Positions 21,817 through 34,300 of a stretch of 64,000 bases of DNA are shown in pieces (the stretch's first letter is position 1; every line of letters begins with the position of its first letter). The stretch is from Artemisia argyi (Eukaryota; Streptophyta; Magnoliopsida; Asterales; Asteraceae), in assembly GCA_030686995.1 (NCBI GenBank), contig CM060684.1, forward strand, positions 4,944,928-5,008,927, read 5' to 3'. A program made the translations under genes and the position numbers. The notes under the pieces are model-generated. The model worked only from the letters and a program-made list of their open reading frames with translations. It did no database searches and was not told where the DNA came from.

Positions 21817-24646
21817 TATTATTATTATTATGAGTGATTTGATTTTTTTTGAACAGCATATGTAAGAGTGGCTAGGCTACCATCATCAACCAATAAATAC
21901 AAGAGGGTAGTTTAATGATCTTCGTCAACCATTAAGTTTTCATGGGACCTGAAAGGTTGTCGATTTTGCTTCGAAATTTCTTACCAATGAGATTGTAATA
22001 TTTCAACCTACTTCGAAATTTCTTCGAAATTTTTTATTTGGGAGAATTTCATGATATTTTCATCTATATTTTTTCAAAACTCCTTTGAAAATCATAAAAT
22101 ACTAATATATATCCAAAATAACAATTTAGTTTATTTTATTAATTTTCACTATTGCCTAAATGATAAATAAAATTGTCAATTACTTTTTTACCCTTGTGCC
22201 AAAATCTACTTTTTCTTCTCTGATTCTGTCACTCTTTTGCCTAAACTAATTTTTAACCGAGCAAAATATCAATTAAAGGAGTAACACTCAATTAAAGGAG
22301 TAACACTGATGGTATATATAATAGGGGACAAGGTAACTGAAACAATTAAAGGAGTAACACAGATTCGCTTAGTCAAAAAAGTCCATGAGATGATCGATAA
22401 CTACAAAAATGGATACATTAAAATCCTTTAAACTGTTGGAAGCAACCCTACGATATTTATTATTTAATGAATGAATCAATTATTGACAAAACTTCAATAC
22501 TTCACGTTTGAAGTTATATAACAATTAAAAAAAACCCAGTTAAAAAGAATACTACATGTATGTGATTAAGTGATTCAATGGAAAAAAAGAAAGTTAAAAT
22601 ATGAAAAAGAATGGTTAGGATATAAGGGTAAAAGGGTAACTCACTCTCTTGTTTATCATTTAGATAATAGTTAAAACTAATAAATTAAATTAAAATGGTA
22701 TTTTGGATATACATGAGGGTTATAAAGGTTTCAAAGGATATTGACGTAATTTACATTTTTACAAGGATATTGATGTAATTATGAAGTTTTGTAAGAACAT
22801 TGATGAAATTCTCCCTTTTTATGAGATTGTAATTATGAAGGTTTTTCTCTGATTGTAACCATTATTATTATTATGAGTGATTTGATTTTTTTTGAACAGC
22901 ATATGTATGAGTGGCTAGGCTACCATCATCAACCAATAAATACAATAGGGTAGTTTAATGGTCTTCGTCAACCATTAAGTTTTCATGGGACCTGAAAGGT
23001 TGTCAATTTTGCTTCGAAATTTCTTCGAAATATCTTACCAATGAGATTGTAATATTTCAACCTACTTCGAAATTTCTTCGAAATTTTTTATTTGGGAGAA
23101 TTTCATGATATTTTCATCTATATTTTTTCAAAACTCCTTTGAAAATCATAAAATACTAATATATATCCAAAATAACAATTTAGTTTATTTTATTAATTTT
23201 CACTATTGCCTAAATGATAAATAAAATTGTCAATTACTTTTTTACCCTTGTGCCAAAATCCTTTACTTTTTCTTCTCTGATTCTGTCACTCTTTTGCCTA
23301 AACTAATTTTTAACCGAGCAAAATATCAATTAAAGGAGTAACACTCAATTAAAGGAGTAACACTGATGGTATATATAATAGGGGACAAGGTAACTGAAAT
23401 AATTAAAGGAGTAACATAGATTCGCTTAGTCAAAAAAGTCCATGAGATGATCGATAACTACAAAAATGGATACATTAAAATCCTATAAACTGTTGGAAGC
23501 AACCCTACGATATTTATTATTTAATGAATGAATCAATTATTGACAAAACTTCAATACTTCACGTTTGAAGTTATATAACAATTAAAAAAAACCCAGTTAA
23601 AAGGAATACTACATGTATGTGATTAAGTGATTCAATGGAAAAAAAGAAAGTTAAAATATGAAAAAGAATGGTTAGGATATAAGGGTAAAAGGGTAACTCA
23701 CTCTCTTGTTTATCATTTAGATAATAGTTAAAACAAATAAATTAAATTAAAATGGTATTTTGGATATACATGAGGGTTATAAGGGTTTCAAAGGATATTG
23801 AAGTAATTTACATTTTTACAAGGATATTGATGTAATTATGAAGTTTTGTAAGAACATTGATGAAATTCTCCCTTTTTATGAGATTGTAATTATGAAGGTT
23901 TTTCTCTGATTGTAACCATTATTATTATTATGAGTGATTTGATTTTTTTTTTGAACAGCATATGTATGAGTGGCTAGGCTACCATCATCAACCAATAAAT
24001 ACAATAGGGTAGTTTAATGGTCTTCGTCAACCATTAAGTTTTCATGGGACCTAAAAGGTTGTCAATTTTGCTTCGAAATTTCTTACCAATGAGATTGTAA
24101 TATTTCAACCTACTTCGAAATTTCTTCGAAATTTTTTATTTGGGAGAATTTCATGATATTTTCATCTATATTTTTTCAAAACTCCTTTGAAAATCATAAA
24201 ATACTAATATATATCCAAAATAACAATTTAGTTTATTTTATTAATTTTCACTATTGCCTAAATGATAAATAAAATTGTCAATTACTTTTTTACCCTTGTG
24301 CCAAAATCCTTTACTTTTTCTTCTCTGATTCTGTCACTCTTTTGCCTATACTAATTTTTAACCGAGAAAAATATCAATTAAAGTAGTAACACTCAATTAA
24401 AGGAGTAACACTGATGGTTTATATAATAGGGGACAAGGTAACTGAAACAATTAAAGGAGTAACACAGATTCGCTTAGTCAAAAAAGTCCATGAGATGATC
24501 GATAACTACAAAAATGGATACATTAAAATCCTTTAAACTGTTGGAAGCAACCCTATGATATTTAGTATTTAATGAATGATTCAATTGTTGACAAAACTTC
24601 AATACTTCACGTTTGAAGTTATATAACAATTAAAAAAAATAAATAA

Positions 24647-24681
<35 letters not shown>

Positions 24682-25110
24682 CAGTTAAAAGAAATACTAC
24701 ATGTATGTGATTAAGTGATTCAATGGAAAAAAAGAAAGTTAAAATATGAAAAAGAATGGTTAGGATATAAGGGTAAAAGGGTAACTCACTCTCTTGTTTA
24801 TCATTTAGATAATAGTTAAAACTAATAAATTAAATTAAAATGGTATTTTGGATATACATGAGGGTTATAAGGGTTTCAAAGGATATTGACGTAATTTACA
24901 TTTTTACAAGGATATTGATGTAATTATGATGTTTTGTAAGGACATTGATGAAATTCTCCCTTTTTTTGAGATTGTAATTATGAAGGTTTTTCTCTGATTG
25001 TAACCATTATTATTATTATGAGTGATTTGATTTTTTTTGAACAGCATATGTATGAGTGGCTAGGCTACCATCATCAACCAATAAATACAAGAGGGTGAAG
25101 AGGTCTTAGT
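21808..25110 (-). promoter_or_regulatory. Tandem array of TNL 5' region, three units plus part of a fourth
   Basis: Units of about 1046, 1057 and 1088 bp, near-identical, each begin at the TNL translation start and run upstream. The CAT of the start codon recurs at 21814-21816, 22860-22862, 23917-23919 and 25005-25007. In units 2-4 the next codons differ from the TIR exon and give a nine-codon frame (MVTIREKPS, stop). The third unit is longer mainly because of an A run at about 24646-24678. Landmarks such as GGCTAGGCTACCATCATC repeat at 21870, 22913, 23972 and 25058. Unit 4 is cut by the Copia insertion at 25116 and resumes at 38332. Each unit probably carries TNL 5' leader and promoter sequence. 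Confidence 0.85.
22031..22814. mobile_element. Possible MITE repeated within each 5' unit
   Basis: GGGAGAATTTCATGAT at the left is mirrored by ATCAATGAAATTCTCCC-type sequence at the right. Flanks TTTTTATTT and TTTTTATGA agree at seven of nine bases. The same structure recurs in units 2 and 3, so it was inside the unit before the unit was multiplied. Confidence 0.5.
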
Positions 25111-25115
25111 TTAAT

Positions 25116-25593
25116 TGTTGAAACTTAAAGACCTTGATAGATCTTATTGAGCACTCTAGAATCGTTAGCAATGTTACTGTAATCAATAACACACTAATAG
25201 ACAATCTCTGCAACTTGTATTTATAAAGCGGAAACAAAACACAAGTTTTTTACTAAGAATATTGATCCTCTATGGATCTTTTATAATAATAATAACTCTC
25301 TAAAAGTTGTTCAATACATAAACGTGTGTTCCTTTTATACACAAGGAACCCTAAACCGTTTCACAAGAAACGTATATTCTAAAACTTCTAATAGATATGC
25401 ATTATCACTTCCTAAATAAACTCATGCATATCCAAACTATATTACATAAAATACGGAATTACTAAATCCGCAGAAACTAATAAAGCTGAAACTAGTCTTC
25501 AGCAGATACACTACTTCAGCAGAAACGAACCCTTCAGTAGAATCTGTTCAGCAGAAATAGCAGCAGAATTCTGACTTCACAGAATTCCCAACA
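25116..25593 (-). repeat. Copia 3' LTR
   Basis: 478 bp; lacks a 15 bp tandem duplication (TGTTACTGTAATCAA) present in the 5' LTR. The minus strand has GTGTATAAAAGG (about 25331-25342), the likely TATA box. A polypurine tract AGGGGAGGA lies directly inside it at 25595-25603. Confidence 0.92.
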
Positions 25594-26330
25594 ATCCTCC
25601 CCTAATCTTGAATTTGACCTGGTTAAGTTCAAGATTCTTGATAGATCTTCCAAATAACATACCAAGAGGATTGTAATAGCACCAGCAAAGAATCATCTTT
25701 AGTGAAATCTCTATGATCAGCATATACTTGAAAGTTCCATTCTTTGCAGCAACAAATGACTTAATGTACATCAAAACAAATTAGTTTCATACTATTCTCA
25801 TCACTTCCAGGTGTGTTATCTCCTGTGAGAGGTGAATCATTGAAAATAATGGATTTGATGTCTCTTTACCAATAGCCATCACTACTGGAGTAGCCAAGTG
25901 TTCAAAGGTACACTGATAACCACATGATTTTTAGCAAATCATCAGCTATAAACGGATTTGAGATGTCTTTACCTGTAGCCGTTTGCTCAGGACTAGCCAA
26001 TTATCTTGATGAAAATCATCTTGGTTAACTGATGACCAAATATGGTTTTCCACTGCCTTTACCACAAGCCATATACATGTGGGCTAGCCAATTATTCAGA
26101 ATCCATAAATGGAAAAATCCATGGTCAATAGACAACCATTTCAACTACTCAGCAACAAAGCATGGGTGAGTTGAAAACCCTATGGTTTTGAGCAAACCAT
26201 TACAGCTATCAACAGATTTGACTTGTCTTTACCAAAGCTGTACCCTTTGGACTAGTCAACTTTATGATGGAATAGTCAACATCAGGTAAGTTGATAACCA
26301 AACCTGCAGACAAATACTATACAACATGTT

Positions 26331-26384
<54 letters not shown>

Positions 26385-26408
26385 TAATAACTATACAACA
26401 AAATATTC
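25594..26408 (-). other. Copia 3' non-coding region with four diverged repeats
   Basis: The motif (T/C)CTTTACC followed by AGCC...CTAGCC-type arms recurs at 25863, 25966, 26056 and 26226. Each copy can form a small stem. A T run of about 46 bases lies at 26336-26381. No coding sequence. Confidence 0.6.
26336..26381. repeat. Poly(T) tract
   Basis: 46 T residues in the Copia 3' non-coding region. Confidence 0.95.
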
Positions 26409-29400
26409 CTACTCAGATCCTGCTTGAGAAGTCTTAATCCTTTGTTTGAAAACCTTCACCAAAGATTCAGCAAACAATCTAGTATTACCAGCTGGGTCAG
26501 GAGGTATTTCCAACTTCTGGTGTAACATTTTCTCCATCAATGAAACCTTCAAAGGATATTTGTTGATAATATCCATGATAAGCCTCAGACCAGTGGTAGT
26601 TTCCAACACATGAACATAAGACATAGGATAGAACTTCCAACTGTGCACTTACCATTTCTGATTGTTCTTCCAGATATCATAACTTGCACCAGCAGGAGTA
26701 GAAGAATCAAACAAAACTTGAAGATCACCCAACAAATACAATCCAGAACCCTCAGGAATATGAGTGGCATAATACTTAGTAACCAACTCATATAGAGTGA
26801 TCAAATCTTGATAATTCACAAGATGAAGAATCTGCTGAAGAAAGGCAAATGATATGGAAGTCTTATCCAATCTATAAATAGTATGGATTTGACCATCTGT
26901 ACTTAACTCCCAACTCACCAGCATAACTCTATTACCTTCTGGCCATTCATCAGATGATCCTTCCCTTAAAAATGAAGCATCAGAATCATTCACATTTATT
27001 AAACATTGTTTCCTTCTAGCCATTCTCTTTCCTCTTCTTCCAGGAATATAAAGAGCAGCAGGAACTGCAGTTTCAGCAGAATCACCTTTTGCAGCCTCAT
27101 TATCCAAATGATCATCAGCAGAATCTTCAGAAGATTCAAGTGCAGCAGAGGCATATTGTTCATCCATAGCCTTCCTTATCTGTTTGTTTCTGGCAGCTTG
27201 AATCTCAACTTCTCTTGTTTTCAATTCATGAAATCTGGCAAGGGCTTCCCTTTGTTCAGCTTCTTGATCTTCAATTAACTTTCTAGCAGTTTCCTCTCCT
27301 AATCTTTCTTGCTCCAATTGTCTCCTAGTTCTTTTCCTAGTTGGAGCATCTGATGTTGTCACTTTAGCTTTACCTTTATCCATAGAAATAGAAACACCAG
27401 TAGAAGTATCAGGTAAAGATACATGTTCAGCAGCAACATGAATATTCTCAGATGAAACATTATCAACATTGACAAGAGGAATATTCTTTGAAGTATCCAT
27501 TCCAGCTTTGGCATTCCTAGCTTTGATCTTATTGTAAATCTCAACTAGTTTATCAAATGGAAGACCCCACACATATTTCTTAGACCAAGCATTATTATAC
27601 AGAGAACTACTCTAATTTTTCACAAAGGTTCTCATATACTCTGTTTGTTGTGCTTGAGTTATGGGTTTATCCCTTTTGGCTTTAGCTTTCACTTCATCAG
27701 CTGCCCTTTTTCTCATCTTCAACATTTTTACAATCTCAGATTCATAATCTTGTTTCTCTACTTTCTTACCAATAATGTCAGCAGTAACTGTTGGATTTGC
27801 AAGCATCTGTTTTCCAATCATCTGCCAATCAGACTCATCAAATTCTAGAACTGCTGCATCCAATTCCTTTTGTCTGGCCATAGGTAAGGTAGAGACATAT
27901 CTTTGAGTCTCTGAATCTAATTCTGCATTAAACTGAGCTTGTACTTCCTCAGCTAGATTTGCACTCTTCATATAATTTTCCCATTCTTGTAGTAATTTAC
28001 CTTGCTCAGCTCTATCTTCAGCAGTTACAAGCTCATCCAAATCATCATGAAGGACACCATCATGAGGAACATTATCAGCAGCAACATCAACATTATCCAT
28101 CTGTACATCAGCCATATGTTCATCATGTACAGCTTGAACATTATCATAAGATACTTGGATGTTCTCAGAGGAATGATGAACAGGAGAATTCATGTATTCT
28201 CTCCCTGCTACAAAGTATGTGTCTCCAGAGGTATTTCCTTTGTCAGCAGGTTGAGCAGCAGTAACCCCACTAAATGATTGTTTCTTTTGAATTGTATCCA
28301 CAGTTTCAGACATCAGCACATCATTATCACCACCAGATACTTTTGAAGCTTCAGCAGCTTTCTTGGCCAAATACTGTCTTGTACTTCTTCTTTGAACTAG
28401 TATCATTGGCTTAGATGTAGGTGCTGCAGCAGCTTTAGGTGGAGCAACATTAGATTGTCTAGCAACTTCAGCTAGAATTTCAAGAGAATCCAAATTAGTC
28501 TCCTTTGCTGCTTCAAAAGTATCCAATCCATCTTTGCTTTCCATCTGCTTACTTAGCTTTGACTCCAGATCTTGAACTTTGCTTTTCAAACTTTGAATTT
28601 CATTACCAAGAGTAATCTTGGTCTCAGCAAGTTCTTTCTGAAGATCTTCAGTCAGTTGCATGTACCTGCAAAGAGAATCATATACAATGGTGAGAGTAAT
28701 TGGGTCCTCTGCTCCACCAGCAGATTGCTCAGTGGTATGAGGAGCTTCATTGAACCCAGCAGGATAAACAGACTCATGTACAACATTAGGAGAACCTACA
28801 TTGATTTGTTCTCCCATTGAATTGGGTGAAGGCAGTCTAGTATCAGGTTCAAAAGTCTGTAAATCATCTTCAAACTCATGAATTTGCTCAACTGGAGCAA
28901 CCTGAACTGGTGAAATGGTAGGACTTTGTACAGGGGTAGGTGGTGGTAAGTCAGTAGAATCAGGTAAAGGTTCAGCAGTTGTGGCTGGGACCTCTTCCAT
29001 TACCACTGAAGGATTACCATCAGCAGCAACACCAGAAGATGATGGATTACCATCATCAGCAGTATTAGGAGCAGGCACATTACCAGCATTATCACCCTCA
29101 ACTACATTGGCATTGCCTTGAGGCAACATAGCTTCCAACATAGGGTGATGTTCCCCAGTATAATTAGTTTTCATTGAGGCAAACAACTTAGAACCTAGAC
29201 TTTTAATGGGTATATGGGTTGTATCCTCAGTGGTTATGTCTAATATTATTTGTAAAAATCTAGGGTACATGAGAAACTTATGTTGTTCCTTATCTATATT
29301 TTCTAGCATATTTTCAAAAATAAACTTAGAAAAATTATAAGTTTCTCCCTGAGAAAGACAAACAATACCACAACCCAGTTGCAAAGAGAACTGATTCCAT

Positions 29401-29840
29401 CCACCACACTTGTTGCTCATACATTGAAGTAGCAGATGCACCAAATACCTCCATTTTGGACAAAATTGATTCTTGTGCCACTTGGATGTGTCAGTACTTT
29501 GATAACCAGCTTTCCTCAGCCCAGCAAGAATAACTGCAGTGTTGGAATGATACACACCATTTTCATCATCCAACTTAAGCTTTGTCCTTATCAACCCTTC
29601 TGTCACCACATATTCTACACCATCTACTTCAGCTACAATTTCTGTAGCAGATCTCTTGGTAGCAGATGCCCAAAATTGCTTCACCAGGGATTCACACACC
29701 AAGTTAGGACAATAAGTCAAAGCTTAATTAATCTTTGACCTTTGAAGAAACTCCACCATCAAATCAAATTCTTCATGTCCCTTCTTTGTTTTCAGAAAAG
29801 CATATTTGTTATGATCACCCTTCAATTCAAGTTGAGCCAT
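26409..29840 (-). pseudogene. Copia third ORF (env-like position), three in-frame stops
   Basis: One minus-strand frame of 1144 codons starts at the ATG at 29840 (MAQLELKGD) and is broken by single stops at 29724-29726 (TAA), 27612-27614 (TAG) and 26649-26651 (TAA) with no frame change. The first 200 codons contain VKQFWASA, DGVEYVVTEGLIRTKLKLDDE, NKCGGWNQFS and KFLMYPRFLQIILD, which I recognise as the N-terminal domain of third-ORF proteins of Copia elements in Asteraceae. A Pro/Thr/Ser-rich middle follows, then two likely coiled coils (LQKELAETKITLGNEIQSLK; and a Glu/Arg-rich helix from QLEQERLGEE). I see no convincing membrane segment, so 'env-like' describes position only; function is unknown. 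Confidence 0.75.
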
Positions 29841-30180
29841 TTGATTGAATGTGTGTGAGAGGGTTATGATTTGCTCCAGAGAATAATGGGATTATTTGAA
29901 GTGTTAAGCGAATAATCTTTGATTCGAAAAGATATGCAAAGTGAGTTAAATTTGGAAGTTACCCAATCGTGGTCGAAAAATATCGGAACAGCTTATTGAC
30001 CAAGTCTGACACAACTTCTAATTTTGAAAATTAACCTTTCAGCAGCAATGAAAGTCAAACCTGCTGAAGTATAGTCAAATTTCAGCAGAATCAACCAAAG
30101 GTAAAAATATCTTCGGTCAATATCTTCATTTTACTGTGCCACCCAACTCGCATTTATTTTCGTAACCCCCAAAATTTCCT

Positions 30181-30187
30181 TATTTAA
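30181..30187 (+). promoter_or_regulatory. TATA-like element for the antisense ORF
   Basis: TATTTAA lies 90 bp before the ATG at 30277 and is followed by a C/T/A-rich, G-poor stretch typical of plant 5' leaders. Weak on its own. Confidence 0.4.
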
Positions 30188-30276
30188 TCACCCCAAATTA
30201 CACATCTCATTCTTCAAATTTCCCAAATTAACTCTCAAACCCTAATTTCAATTATCCCCAATTCAGCAACCAAATA

Positions 30277-30726
30277 ATGTCTTCCGACCCAAAAAGTTCG
30301 GATGCAAATTCCTCTTCTCCATCAGCAGAAGAAGATGTGCCACCATATCCATGGGGGCTGGAAGGTTCAGCATTTGAAAGAGCTTTGGAGAAGCGCTGGG
30401 ATGCAGAAGAGAGACGGTGGAATGCTCATTTGAAGAGTTACTCCAGCAATGTACCCAATCCTGCTGAGAGAGAGAATGTCTCTCCCTTCATCTATACCTC
30501 TGATGAAGACTCTTCAGAGGAAGATCATGAAGAACCAGTCTTTCTCCCTCCTTCCACTCCAGAGAGATCCCAACCAAGAACAAGTATTGGGGATCCATCT
30601 GTTCCAACATCACCGAGTTTGGTGTTGAATCTTCCTGCTCCAGGACCTGGTCTTCCACATCAAAAACATATTGGACAGAGCAAGAAGTCTGAGATCACAC
30701 GTAAGGGAAAGGAGAAGCTAAAGTAG
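30277..30726 (+). CDS. 149-codon ORF antisense within the Copia element
   Basis: It lies between pol and the third ORF but on the opposite strand. The product is hydrophilic: a Ser/Asp-rich start (MSSDPKSSDANSSSPSAEED), a WGLEGSAFERALEKRWDAEE-type helical block, an acidic SDEDSSEEDHEEP stretch, a Pro/Ser-rich region and a Lys/Arg-rich end (KKSEITRKGKEKLK) that could act in nuclear import. The leader is G-poor with CAAACCCTAATTTC just upstream, and about 150-250 bp downstream are plant-like 3' signals (TTGTAATAATTG, AATGAATGAAAAG). No family recognised. Antisense ORFs are known in some plant LTR elements (Retand, Grande), so a retroelement accessory gene is plausible; a captured host gene is the alternative. 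Confidence 0.55.
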   Translation: MSSDPKSSDANSSSPSAEEDVPPYPWGLEGSAFERALEKRWDAEERRWNAHLKSYSSNVPNPAERENVSPFIYTSDEDSSEEDHEEPVFLPPSTPERSQPRTSIGDPSVPTSPSLVLNLPAPGPGLPHQKHIGQSKKSEITRKGKEKLK

Positions 30727-31252
30727 GTGATTGAGGGATGTAACCATGAGGCAAAGTTCTTGAGTATCCTCTTGGCTATAATTCATGAGCATCTTCCCAA
30801 TCTTCCTTCTCTTCTTTTTCCATTTTCAGCTTCAGCTTCTTCATTGTACTTGTCATAGCCTCAAGTATTTTGTAATAATTGATAGAAGCTAGTAGTACTG
30901 AGTTAGCTAATAGTTTAGGAATGGTCATTGTAACTCATTTGTAATCTCGAATGTAAGCTGTAACTTGTTTCTATGAATGAATGAAAAGATCTTCTTTTGA
31001 ATTAAATCAATGTATCAGACCTTCAGCATATTTCAATTAATCAGTAGAAACCACATTCAGCTTATTGACCACATTCCCTTTACTTTAGCTCTTGGTGACA
31101 TTTATCTTGGGACTTACATACTCAAATCATCTGCAACACAACCATCAAACAAACAAATACACCAAACTACTTGTACAATGTTATAGGGTTATTGTTAGAA
31201 ATTCATAAAATATACAACTTCTACAGATATTACAAAGTTTATACAGATATCA

Positions 31253-31297
31253 TCCTCCCCTGAGGCATATGCCTCCCCTGAGGCTTATGCCTCCCCT
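31253..31297 (-). repeat. Three polypurine-tract-like repeats downstream of pol
   Basis: On the minus strand AGGGGAGG occurs three times (31253-31260, 31272-31279, 31290-31297 region) separated by CATAAGCCTC / CATATGCCTC. Repeated polypurine tracts are a described Sirevirus hallmark. The same motif also lies next to the 3' LTR at 25595-25603. Confidence 0.75.
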
Positions 31298-31309
31298 TAA
31301 ACTTTGCAG

Positions 31310-34300
31310 TTAAGGGTTTAACATGCCAATATGGACCACCAAATATTGAAACCTTGGTCCATCAAATGCCTTGGTTAATAAATCTGCCACATTTTCATCT
31401 GTGTGAATTTTGACCACTTTAACCAAATGTTTTTCATAAGCATCCCTGATAAAATGATGTCTTATTTCAATATGTTTGGTTCTATTATGAAAAACTGGAT
31501 TTTTGACAATACAAATGGTACTTTGATTGTCAATGAAAATGGTAGTGTTCATGAAGTTATACCCATAATCCAGTAATTGATTCTGAATCCATAGAACCTG
31601 ACCACAACAATTGGCAGCAGCAACATACTCTGCTTTAGTAATAGAGGTAGCAACTATTGTCTGTTTCTTGCATTGCCAAGAAATCAGTATTCTTCCAAGA
31701 AATTGGCAACCTCCAGTGGTGGATCTTCTATCCAGATTGGCCCCAGCATAGTCACTATCACTGTAAGCTGCTAGTTGAAATGGAGACTCTTTAGGATACC
31801 AAAGACCTAAGTTTGGTTGGCCTTTCAGATACTTAAAAATCTTCTTGACAGCATTCATATGAGAAGTAAGTGGAGTGACTTGGTGTCTGGAACATGCACT
31901 CACAGCAAATGTAATGTCAGGCCTTGAGGCAGTCAAGTACATCAAAGAACCAATCATAGATCTGTATAAATGGACATTCACAGGGAGATCAGGAGTAAGA
32001 TTGTTCTTTGTTTTGGGAGCCTCATATGGAGTAGTGGCAGTCCTGACATTTTCCATGGCAAACTTGGACAACATATCTCTTACATATTTCTCCTGATGTA
32101 TGAATATCCCATCAGGTTTCTGCTGAACTTGCAACCCCAGAAAGAAAGTGAGTTCTCCCATGGCACTCATCTGGAATTCTCCCTTCATTAAATCCTCAAA
32201 TTCTCTACACCAGGCTTCTTTGGTAGAACCAAAGATAATGTCATCCACATACACCTGCACAAGTATGATATCCCTAGAATCTTTCTTCAGGAATAAAGTC
32301 TTGTCAATGGTACCTCTTCTGTAGCCATTCTTCAGCAGAAATGTGGAGAGTCTAGCATACCAAGCTCTGGGAGCTTGATGTAGGCCATAGAGAGCTTTAA
32401 CAACCTTGTACACATACTCAGGATGATCAGGGTCTTCAAATCCCTTGGGTTGAGTCACATAAACCTCCTCTTCAATCTCTCCATACAAGAAAGCACCTTT
32501 AACATCCATCTGATAAACCATAAAGCCCATATAAGAGGCATAGGCCAAAAATATTCGAATAGCTTCAACTCTGGCCACAGGTGCAAAGACCTCATCATAG
32601 TCAATGCCTTCCTCTTGTCTAAAACCTTGAGCCACTAGTCTTGCTTTGTTCTTCACCACAATACCCCTGGCATCTCTTTTATTCTTCAAAATCCATTTAG
32701 TCCCAATGGCATATTTCCCATCAGGAAGAGGAACTAGAATCCAAACCTGCTGATTCTTGAATTGCAGCATCTCTTCTTGCATAGCCTCAAGCCAACTTGA
32801 ATCAGCCAGTGCTTGAGGAACACTAGTTGGTTCAATTTGAGAAAGAAAGCATGCAAATAAACAATGTTTGAAGTCTGTGTGATTGTTCCTCTTTTGATTG
32901 TAAACATAAGAGATAAAAGCAACTTCTCCATATTTGGTATTTTTGACTGTGCTTCTTGTTCGAACAGGGTCATTAGGATCACCAATTATCTTTGATAGGG
33001 GATGAGCATTGTGAATCCTTTTGTTAGTAGAAGGTGGAACATCAATGTTGGCATCAATGTTGGTGATAGTTGGCTCAAACTCAGTATCATATGAGGCTGA
33101 GTTAAACAAGCCAGGCTTTGGTTGATGATTTCCAAGATCAGAGGGACTTGGAAATCTGGTAAAGGGCTTAGCAAAGTCTGCAGAGACTTCAGTAGAGATG
33201 GGAGATTGAACAGCAGCAGAATCAGCATCTTGGACATCATCAGTGGAAATGGGTGTGCCTTCTGCAGAATCCTTGTTGCCACTGACTGCTTGTGCTGATT
33301 GATGTAGGAGAGCCTCAGTTTCTTGTGTAACCTTGTCATTGAGTTTCTGAGCTTCCTTAGTAGCAGCATGTTCCTGCTTCTTCAATCTTGCAAGATCTTC
33401 TGCATAATGTGACTCATCATCTTGTTCAGCAGCAGAGTGATTACCTACAAAATGGTTAGAAGGAAAAGATGGTACAACAAAAGTATTCTCTTCTGGCTCA
33501 GACTCACATTCTGAGTCATCATCCATGAAACCTGCAGGGTTAGAACTTGAATCTTTGACACCTGCATCAGAATTAGTAGCATGCCTAGTATAACCCAAAT
33601 AGTCAGTCAAATAATCTAGGTCAAAATACCAAGAGTGACCTTGTCCCTGAATATTAGGCTGATCTTCAAGAAACCTCAGATTAAGGGTCTCTTCAATCTT
33701 TTTAGCATTCAGATTGTACACTCTGTAGGCCTTGCTATGAGCTGAATACCCAACTATAAATCCCTCATCAGCTTTCCTATCAAATTTACCCAGTATATCA
33801 GCAGTATTCAGAATAGTCACCTTGCAACCAAAAGGCTTAAGGTAATGAATGTGTGGAACTTTCCCAGTGAGAAGTTCATAAGGTGTCTTGACATGTAGTC
33901 TAGTGATGGATACCCTGTTCAAGACATGGCATGCAGTACTAACTGCTTCAGTCCAGAACATGGTGGGGAGTTTAGAGTCTGCAAGCATTGATCTTGCAGC
34001 CTCAATGAGGGTTCTATTTTTCCTTTCAGCAACTCCATTTTGTTGTGGAGTTCTTGGAGTACTATAGTCCCTTCTAATCCCTTTAGACTTACAGAATTCT
34101 ATGAAGACCACATTTTTGAATTCTGTACCATTGTCACACCTAATTCCTTTAACCTTTTTATTCAGCTGATTCTCAACTAAGGTAATGAAGTCTTTCAGGA
34201 TTGGAGTTGTTTCATCCTTAGTCTTGAGAAAGAACACCCAGCAAAACCTGCTATAATCATCAGTAATAACTAGGCAGAAGTACTTGTGATCAATACTTCT

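Noticed and set aside
21808..25110. CRISPR-like or satellite array
   Set aside because: Unit length of about 1.05 kb, three copies, and identity to the TNL 5' region show local tandem duplication.
27645..29738. Plus-strand frames opposite the Copia third ORF
   Set aside because: Short, overlapping in several frames and opposite to a recognised long frame; only 30277-30726 has independent gene-like flanks.
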